A stretch of 64,000 nucleotides of DNA from Sulfitobacter sp. THAF37. Lineage in GTDB: Bacteria; Pseudomonadota; Alphaproteobacteria; Rhodobacterales; Rhodobacteraceae. How positions within the stretch are numbered: position 1 is the first letter of the stretch; each line of letters opens with the position of its first letter. The stretch lies in assembly GCF_009363555.1 (NCBI RefSeq), contig NZ_CP045372.1, positions 2,801,501 through 2,865,500 of the forward strand. Direction: 5' to 3'. The notes under the pieces are model-generated. The model worked only from the letters and a program-made list of their open reading frames with translations, ran no database searches and had not been told where the DNA came from. Below, piece by piece: positions 63,250-64,000 of the stretch. The position numbers were made by a program, and so were the translations under genes.

Positions 63250-63615
63250 TCAGCTGGCGATCATCTGCAAGGCCTTGACCAGTTTGTCCGGGTCGAAGGG
63301 TTTCACGATCCAGCCTGTCGCCCCTGCCGTTCGGGCGCGCTGCTTGAGTTCCGGCGCGGCCTCTGTCGTCAGCACGAGGATCGGCGTGGCGCGGTGACGG
63401 TCCTGGCCGCGCACCGCGTCGATAAAGCCGAAACCGTCCATGCGGGGCATGTTGATGTCGGTGATGATCGCGTCTGGTTCGATCCCTTCCAGCACCTCTA
63501 TCCCGTGCACGCCGTCGTCGGCGGTATGTACGGTAAAACCGGCAGGCAGGAGCGCCAGACGGATCATGTCGCGCATGGTGCGGCTGTCATCGACCGCAAG
63601 GATTTCAAGGGTCAT
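63250..63615 (-). CDS. cheY: Chemotaxis response regulator CheY (second copy)
   Basis: 121-aa receiver: ILAVDDSRTMRDMIRLAL, phospho-acceptor Asp53 in IITDINMPRMDGFG, LVLTTEAAPE and WIVKPFDPDKL. This is closer to canonical CheY than the copy at 59269. Its ATG overlaps the STAS gene stop. Confidence 0.94.
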   Translation of the reverse strand: MTLEILAVDDSRTMRDMIRLALLPAGFTVHTADDGVHGIEVLEGIEPDAIITDINMPRMDGFGFIDAVRGQDRHRATPILVLTTEAAPELKQRARTAGATGWIVKPFDPDKLVKALQMIAS

Positions 63616-63887
63616 TGTCGTCCCTCCGCAATGGCTTCGGGCGACAGGCCCATGACGTTCATCTGTGCCAGCACCTGATCGGACACATTGATCAGCTGCA
63701 GCGTCTCCCCCGCCGTGCGGGCGGATTTCCCCGCCGCGACCAGCACCTGCAGGCAGAGCGCGCCCAATTGGACAACCTGACGCATATCCACGGTCAGATC
63801 CTCACCCGCCCGCGCCTTCATCGCGGCGTGCAGGCTGGCGGCCTGTGTCACGTTCAACCGGCTTTCCGGGATCAGCGGCTCAGACAT
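63612..63887 (-). CDS. STAS-domain protein of the chemotaxis operon
   Basis: 91-aa single STAS domain (LTVDMRQVVQLGALCLQVLV in the core strand-helix, GETLQLINVSDQVLAQM after it). The usual phosphorylatable Ser of anti-sigma antagonists is replaced near LGALCLQ, so phospho-switching is doubtful. It is the first gene of the che operon, overlapping cheY by 4 bp. Its role in chemotaxis is not established. Confidence 0.82.
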   Translation of the reverse strand: MSEPLIPESRLNVTQAASLHAAMKARAGEDLTVDMRQVVQLGALCLQVLVAAGKSARTAGETLQLINVSDQVLAQMNVMGLSPEAIAEGRQ

Positions 63888-63972
63888 GGCTATGCAGTCC
63901 CGAAAGGGGATCGGCAGACTTCATCACGCAACTCCACTTCAGCTTCGTCAGCATCGTGTAGCGCGCGGTGAG

Positions 63973-63988
63973 TTAATTCCGCGTTACC
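63973..63988. promoter_or_regulatory. Near-consensus CtrA site upstream of the che operon
   Basis: TTAA-TTCCGCG-TTACC, one mismatch from TTAA-N7-TTAAC, 85 bp upstream of the STAS start on the minus strand. It fits CtrA control of motility genes. Confidence 0.45.
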
Positions 63989-64000
63989 GTTCCCGGCAGG

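Overview
The window is 64 kb of GC-rich DNA from a member of the Rhodobacterales, most likely the marine roseobacter group. The evidence is the protein content and several alphaproteobacterial regulatory signatures. These include a CckA hybrid kinase behind a perfect CtrA box (TTAA-N7-TTAAC), a recA gene behind a GAAC-N7-GAAC (alphaproteobacterial LexA) box, and an IscR that lacks the usual cluster cysteines, as in Rhodobacter. The suf operon layout and a typical roseobacter chemotaxis operon also fit. The genus cannot be fixed from sequence reading alone.

Layout. 0-16.3 kb is core genome: the end of guaB, an rsmB-type rRNA methyltransferase, cckA, a sulfotransferase divergent from recA, alaS, DUF1330, typA, an SMR transporter with an Lrp regulator, a DUF6356/glutamine amidotransferase pair, icd, and a hydrolase/small protein/HD-domain operon. 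16.4-24.2 kb is an Fe-S assembly operon: iscR, an IscS-like desulfurase, sufB, sufC, sufD, two YIP1-type membrane proteins and sufS. 24.2-29.0 kb holds a heme peroxidase-like protein, tRNA-Arg(CCG), a vanadium haloperoxidase carrying an RTX tail, and a flavodoxin. 29.2-33.2 kb is the Anbu operon: circularly permuted ATP-grasp, alpha-E protein, transglutaminase and the Anbu proteasome-like peptidase.

33.4-51.5 kb looks like a catabolic island. It has hydantoinase/oxoprolinase genes hyuA and hyuB, a LivKHMGF-type ABC importer, a VOC protein, a MarR regulator, and a molybdenum hydroxylase. The hydroxylase is made of an FAD subunit plus a fused 2Fe-2S/molybdopterin subunit. It is followed by a 6-hydroxynicotinate reductase-like protein, a UPF0280 protein and a DUF1185 protein, and then by a decayed coxG-like remnant. 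A 13-bp word, TGTRTRCMAAYAA, lies just upstream of hyuA, livK and the hydroxylase operon. This suggests that one unseen regulator, probably of GntR type, ties import, hydroxylation/reduction and ring opening into one pathway for an unknown N-heterocycle. This is the best candidate for an undescribed system here.

51.9-56.9 kb carries a LuxR-type response regulator, a FIST-domain protein and a PAS-containing hybrid kinase, an arrangement like the NosP/NahK nitric-oxide sensing pair, followed by an HpcH/HpaI aldolase. 57.2-63.9 kb is a chemotaxis locus: cheB-cheD on the plus strand, and STAS-cheY-cheA-cheW-cheR-cheY-small protein on the minus strand. No receptor gene is visible. Near-consensus CtrA sites precede both chemotaxis transcription units, which fits CtrA control of motility and the presence of cckA in the same window.
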